This document shows positions 60,692 to 64,000 of a DNA stretch of 64,000 bases, one piece after another (position 1 is the stretch's first letter; every line of letters starts with the position of its first letter). Origin of the DNA: Actinomycetota bacterium (GTDB lineage Bacteria; Actinomycetota; Thermoleophilia; Solirubrobacterales; Solirubrobacteraceae); the NCBI GenBank assembly GCA_018268595.1, contig JAFDWH010000019.1, positions 1 to 64,000 of the forward strand, written 5' to 3'. Below the pieces are notes generated by a model that did not search any database, was not told where the DNA came from, and saw nothing but the letters and a program-made list of their open reading frames with translations. The position numbers and the translations under genes are program-made.

Positions 60692-62125
60692 TCACGGCTG
60701 ACGCGACGTCACGAGCACCCGCGCGCCGCGCGCGGGGATCATCGTGACGTTGCGGTTCAGCACGCGCTCGGGGCGGGGGTCTGGTGCGACCATGTCGGTG
60801 CGACGGGCGATCGCGCGCAGCACGACGCGCTGCTCGGCCATCGCGAGCGTCGCGCCGAGGCAGCGGCGGATGCCGCCGCCGAACGGGATCCACGTGTAGG
60901 TGCCGGGTCTCACGCCGAGGAAGCGCTCGGGCCGGAAGTTGAACGGGTCGGGGTAGACGTCCTCGCGGTGGTGCAGCAGCGCGATCGAGACGAGCGTCAG
61001 GCTCTTCGCCGGCACGCGGTGCTCGCCGAGCTGCCACGGGACCTGCACGCGCCGGCCGATGATCGGCACGACCGGTCGGTTGCGCATCGTCTCGTGGATC
61101 GTCGCCTCCAGCCAGCCGTCGTCCTCGGCCTCCTGTGCCCGCACGCTCTCGCGCAGGCGGTCGTATGCGGCCGGGTTGCGCAGCAGCCGCTCGAACGTCC
61201 ACGCGAGCGAGTTGGCGGTCGTCTCGTGGCCGGCCAGCACGAGCGTCAGCAGCTCGTCGCGCAGCTCCGCGTCGCTCATCGGCCGGCCGTCCTCGTCGCG
61301 CGCTGCCAGCAGCAGCGAGAGGATGTCCGTCCGCTCCTGCGCGTCGTCGCGCGCGCGGGCGGCGGCGATCGTGGCGTAGAGGTAGCGGTCGAGCCGCGCC
61401 AGCAGCCGCTTCGTCAGGCCGACCGGCTCGGCGCGGCCGGCGTTCATCAGCTCCGCGGCCATGCCGACCGGCGTCGCCGTCAGCCACGACAGCCGCAGGA
61501 TCATCCGGCGCAGGCCGTGCTCCGGCGTGCCCGGCGCGGGCCGCCCGTCCGGCACGCCGAAGATCCCGGCCATGATCACGTCGAGCGTGATCGACTGCAT
61601 GCGCGGGCCGAGCGCGAACGGCTCGTGCAGCGGCCAGGCGCCGATCTCGCGCTCGGCGACGTCGGCGATCATCTGCGTGTAGCGCTCGACCGCCTCGCCG
61701 TGGAACGGCGGCAGCAGCAGCTTGCGCTGGCGCATGTGCGCCGGGCCGATCGTCGTGAGCACCGAGTTCGGTCCGACGATCGGGCGCAGCGGCGAGTCGG
61801 ACGTCGCCGACGGCGCCAGGTCCGGGTTGGTGAAAAGCGACTTGACGTGGTCGGGGTGGCTGAGGAAGTAGATCCGCTCGTCGCTGTTGCGGGGGCGCTC
61901 GGGGACGCGCAGCGCGAACGTGTCGCCCAGCTCTCGGCGCGCCCTGAACAGCAGCGGGATCTGCCGCACGCTGACGCGCACCGCGGTCAGCGCGCGCGAC
62001 CCGTCCAGCGCCGGCGGGAGGTTGAGCGGCGCACCGTCCTCAGGGGCGGGGCCGGAGGGGGAGGGAGGCGCCTCGCCGATCAGGCGCGGGGCGGGAGTGG
62101 TGTCCTGCTCGATCGTCGCGCTCAT
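60692..62125 (-). CDS. cytochrome P450
   Basis: Heme monooxygenase of 477 residues, soluble. The heme Cys is in WIPFGGGIRRCLGATLAMAE, the oxygen-activating I helix is LVLAGHETTANSLAW, the ExxR motif is HETMRNRP, and the PERF-type motif is FRPERFLG. LTTIGPAHMRQRKLLLPPFH gives the C-helix region that holds the heme propionate. The substrate is unknown; no ferredoxin or reductase gene adjoins it. The promoter region shared with the divergent DUF1330 gene contains strong palindromes, so it is likely under a local regulator. Confidence 0.95.
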   Translation of the reverse strand: MSATIEQDTTPAPRLIGEAPPSPSGPAPEDGAPLNLPPALDGSRALTAVRVSVRQIPLLFRARRELGDTFALRVPERPRNSDERIYFLSHPDHVKSLFTNPDLAPSATSDSPLRPIVGPNSVLTTIGPAHMRQRKLLLPPFHGEAVERYTQMIADVAEREIGAWPLHEPFALGPRMQSITLDVIMAGIFGVPDGRPAPGTPEHGLRRMILRLSWLTATPVGMAAELMNAGRAEPVGLTKRLLARLDRYLYATIAAARARDDAQERTDILSLLLAARDEDGRPMSDAELRDELLTLVLAGHETTANSLAWTFERLLRNPAAYDRLRESVRAQEAEDDGWLEATIHETMRNRPVVPIIGRRVQVPWQLGEHRVPAKSLTLVSIALLHHREDVYPDPFNFRPERFLGVRPGTYTWIPFGGGIRRCLGATLAMAEQRVVLRAIARRTDMVAPDPRPERVLNRNVTMIPARGARVLVTSRQP

Positions 62126-62152
62126 CGTCCGATTGAACCAAAGTCAATACAG

Positions 62153-62178
62153 TGTCGCGACAGTCCGGCCCGGACTGT
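62153..62178. promoter_or_regulatory. operator palindromes between P450 and DUF1330 genes
   Basis: ACAGTCCGG-C-CCGGACTGT (62160-62178) is a perfect 9+9 inverted repeat with a single central base, and TGTCGCGACA (62153-62162) is a perfect 10-base palindrome overlapping it. A third, ATTGA-N7-TCAAT, lies at 62132-62148 against the P450 start. Such sites usually bind TetR- or MarR-type repressors; none is encoded in the window nearby. Confidence 0.6.
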
Positions 62179-62208
62179 GTCCGATCTCACACAGGAGGCC
62201 CTGCCGCG

Positions 62209-62610
62209 ATGGACGTCACGACGCTCCCCGAGCCGCCGAACGAGCAGGGCCTCGCCGCCTTCGCGCAGCGCGCCGCTGCCGCCGGCGGCGACGGCCCCGT
62301 CACGATGCTCAACCTGCTCGCGTTCGCGCCCGACGGCGGCCGCGAGCGCTACGAGCAGTACGGCGCCGCGGTCGCGCCGCTGCTCGAGCGTGTCGGCGGG
62401 CGGGTCGTCTACGCGGGCGATGCGGCGCCGGCGCTGCTCGGCGCCGAGCGCTGGGACCTCGTCGCGCTCGTCGAGTACCCGAGCCGGCAGGCGTTCCTCG
62501 AGATGGTCGGCTCGCCCGAGTACGAGGCGATCGCGCACCTGCGCACGGAGGCGCTGGCGAAGGGCGAGCTGCACCCGCTCGACACGCTGGCGGTGACGCT
62601 CGACCGGTAG
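62209..62610 (+). CDS. DUF1330 family protein
   Basis: Small dimeric alpha/beta-barrel-type protein of 133 residues. GPVTMLNLLAFAPDGGRERY then EQYGAAVAPLLERVGGRVVY matches the DUF1330 pattern, and WDLVALVEYPSRQAFLEMV then GSPEYEAIAHLRTEAL is its second half. The function is unknown; ferredoxin-like members of this fold often bind small hydrophobic compounds. ATG 62209 has a good site (ACAGGAGG). It is divergent from the P450 gene and shares its palindromic control region, so both may serve the same compound. Confidence 0.88.
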   Translation: MDVTTLPEPPNEQGLAAFAQRAAAAGGDGPVTMLNLLAFAPDGGRERYEQYGAAVAPLLERVGGRVVYAGDAAPALLGAERWDLVALVEYPSRQAFLEMVGSPEYEAIAHLRTEALAKGELHPLDTLAVTLDR

Positions 62611-62621
62611 CCTGCGCCGCC

Positions 62622-63608
62622 GTGCGGATCTTCTCCGGCATCCAGCCGACCGGGCGCAAGCACCTCGGCAACTTCATCGGGGCGATCGAGCAGTACGTCC
62701 ACCATCAAGATCAGGGCGAGGCGATCTACTGCATCGTCGACCTGCACGCGACGACCGTCAGATACGACCCGACCGAGCTGCGCGAGCGGCTCTACGACAC
62801 GGCCGCGATCCTGCTCGCCGCCGGGATCGATCCCGCCCGCGCGATCTTCTTCCGCCAGGGCGACGTGCTGGAGCACAGCGAGCTGGCGTGGCTGCTCTCC
62901 AGCGTGACCGCGTTCGGCGACCTCAACCGCATGCACCAGTTCAAGGAGAAGTCCGGCGCGCAGCGGGACCTCGCCTCCGCCGGCCTCTTCACCTACCCGG
63001 TGCTGATGGCCGCCGACGTGCTCGCCTACCGCGCCGACACGGTCCCCGTCGGCGACGACCAGCGCCAGCACGTCGAGCTGATGCGCGACATCGCGCAGCG
63101 CTTCAACGCGCGCTTCGGCGAGACGCTCGTCGTCCCGAGAGGCGTCTACCGCGAGATCGGCGCGCGCATCATGGACCTGCAGGAGCCGGCGCGGAAGATG
63201 TCCACGACCGGCGGCACCGAGCAGGGGACCGTCTACGTGCTCGACGACGCCGCGACGATCGAGCGCAAGTTCAAGCGCGCCGTCACCGACTCCGGTGCGG
63301 AGATCGTCCGCCGCCCCGACAAGCCGGGCATCTCGAACCTGATCGAGATCCTCGCGGCGGTGACCGGCAGATCGTTCGAGGACGTCGAGCGCGCGCACGC
63401 CGCGTCCCGCTACGGCGACTTCAAGGCGGCCGTCGCGGAGGCCGTGGTCGAGCGCCTGCAGCCGGTCCACGAGCGCTACGACGCGCTGCGCGCCGACGAG
63501 CCGGCGCTCGAGCGCGTGCTGCGCGAGGGCGCCGAGAAGGCGCGCGCGATCGCCGCGCCCGTGCTGGTCGACGTGCGCCGCGCGATGGGCGTCGGCCCGG
63601 TCGGCTGA
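62622..63608 (+). CDS. trpS: tryptophanyl-tRNA synthetase
   Basis: Class I synthetase of 328 residues that charges tRNA-Trp. IFSGIQPTGRKHLGNFIGAI carries the HIGH-equivalent (KHLGN). GDDQRQHVELMRDIAQRFN is the Trp-binding region, and the KMSKS motif is PARKMSTT, with Thr-Thr in place of Lys-Ser as is common in bacterial TrpRS. The start is GTG 62622; TAGCCT (62608-62613) ends 9 bases before it, which suggests near-leaderless translation. It precedes scpA, a common neighbourhood. Confidence 0.96.
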   Translation: MRIFSGIQPTGRKHLGNFIGAIEQYVHHQDQGEAIYCIVDLHATTVRYDPTELRERLYDTAAILLAAGIDPARAIFFRQGDVLEHSELAWLLSSVTAFGDLNRMHQFKEKSGAQRDLASAGLFTYPVLMAADVLAYRADTVPVGDDQRQHVELMRDIAQRFNARFGETLVVPRGVYREIGARIMDLQEPARKMSTTGGTEQGTVYVLDDAATIERKFKRAVTDSGAEIVRRPDKPGISNLIEILAAVTGRSFEDVERAHAASRYGDFKAAVAEAVVERLQPVHERYDALRADEPALERVLREGAEKARAIAAPVLVDVRRAMGVGPVG

Positions 63609-63660
63609 CGCGCCGCCCGCCCGCGCACGACCGCCCCGCTCGTTACTCGCGGGTGGCGGC

Positions 63661-63678
63661 GACGGCCACATGGCCGTC
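63661..63678. terminator. hairpin after trpS
   Basis: GACGGCCA-CA-TGGCCGTC is a perfect 8-bp stem 53 bases after the trpS stop and 19 bases before the scpA promoter hexamer. It probably separates the two transcripts. Confidence 0.55.
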
Positions 63679-63708
63679 GACCGCCGGGTCCCGCGTTACC
63701 CTCTCGCG

Positions 63709-64000
63709 GTGCGCGCCGCCGACCTGGACCTCGACCTCGACGTCTTCGCGGGGCCGTTCGACCTGCTGCTGACGCTCGTCCTGCGCGAGGAGGTCGACCT
63801 GCTCGAGGTCGACCTCGCCGACGTCGTCGTCACCTACATCGACTTCCTCGAGGCGAAGGGCGAGCTCGACCTCGAGCTGGCGACCGAGTTCCTCGTGCTG
63901 ATCGCCGCGCTGCTGGAGCTGAAGTCGCGCCTGATGCTGCCCGGCGAGGAGCAGGAGCTGCTCGACCTGGAGCCCGGCGAGGCGGCCGAGGAGCTGCTCG
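63709..64000 (+). CDS. scpA: segregation and condensation protein A (truncated by window end)
   Basis: First 97 residues of ScpA, the kleisin that bridges the Smc dimer in chromosome condensation. DLDVFAGPFDLLLTLVLREE then VDLLEVDLADVVVTYIDFLE and LATEFLVLIAALLELKSRLM are the family's N-terminal signature. The rest lies beyond base 64000. GTG 63709 is exactly 7 bases after TACCCT (63697-63702), with no Shine-Dalgarno sequence, so it is probably leaderless. Confidence 0.94.
   Translation, partial: MRAADLDLDLDVFAGPFDLLLTLVLREEVDLLEVDLADVVVTYIDFLEAKGELDLELATEFLVLIAALLELKSRLMLPGEEQELLDLEPGEAAEELL

Overview
The window is about 73% GC by eye, densely packed, and rich in GTG starts and 4-base start/stop overlaps. 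There are no rRNA genes, insertion sequences, prophage genes or CRISPR arrays. The gene content and order point to a high-GC actinobacterium, most likely class Thermoleophilia (a Conexibacter/Solirubrobacter-type organism). The supporting blocks are clpP-clpX with valS-folC, mreBCD-mrdA-rodA followed by an RNase E/G gene and rplU-rpmA, obgE-proB-proA-nadD-rsfS, a split glycine decarboxylase, and many actinobacterial secreted proteins. The taxonomic call is inference; no rRNA is available to test it.

Layout. 1-4.5 kb: an exported His-rich protein, a polytopic membrane protein and a cytochrome c lipoprotein, then a convergent drug-type MFS transporter. 4.5-5.6 kb: tRNA-His(GTG) followed directly by a TacA/TacT-type toxin-antitoxin pair with its own palindrome. 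5.7-14.7 kb: accessory metabolism, comprising small membrane proteins, an alpha/beta hydrolase with a degenerate metallo-beta-lactamase-like protein, two coupled beta-propeller lipoproteins, a glutaredoxin-like protein, a second MFS exporter with a methyltransferase, a PucR-type regulator and a secreted lipase. 14.8-19 kb: carbonic anhydrase, trigger factor, ClpP and ClpX. 19-19.9 kb: an XRE/nucleotidyltransferase module inserted between clpX and valS. 20-25.7 kb: valS, folC, a 163-bp fold-back element, two small membrane proteins, ndk and maf. 25.8-34.3 kb: the cell-shape operon, RNase E/G and ribosomal proteins L21/L27. 34.3-41.2 kb: an SDR, then obgE-proBA-nadD-rsfS and an acyl-CoA ligase. 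41.2-47.8 kb: an M48 protease, a DUF4389 protein, a GMC oxidoreductase, an ArsC-like protein and a PQQ-type dehydrogenase. 48-54.9 kb: two NarL-type response regulators and a histidine kinase beside three secreted cell-surface proteins, two of which have SipW-type signal peptides. 54.9-59.3 kb: gcvT-gcvH-gcvPA-gcvPB. 59.4-64 kb: a beta-helix protein, a cytochrome P450, a DUF1330 protein, trpS and the start of scpA.

Cross-cutting signals. At least 15 genes have a TANNNT-like hexamer 7-10 bases before the start codon and no Shine-Dalgarno sequence, which suggests widespread leaderless transcription. AGA, expected to be the rarest arginine codon at this GC, dominates in particular genes (12 of 13 arginines in the trigger factor tail; all five mature-part arginines of one secreted protein). 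One palindrome, CGTTCA-N6-TGAACG, occurs both beside the first response regulator and upstream of the second regulator and the secreted-protein cluster. This links the 48-55 kb block into a possible uncharacterised surface or matrix system, which is the best candidate here for something undescribed. The fold-back element after folC and the hairpin embedded in maf are the most unusual non-coding structures.
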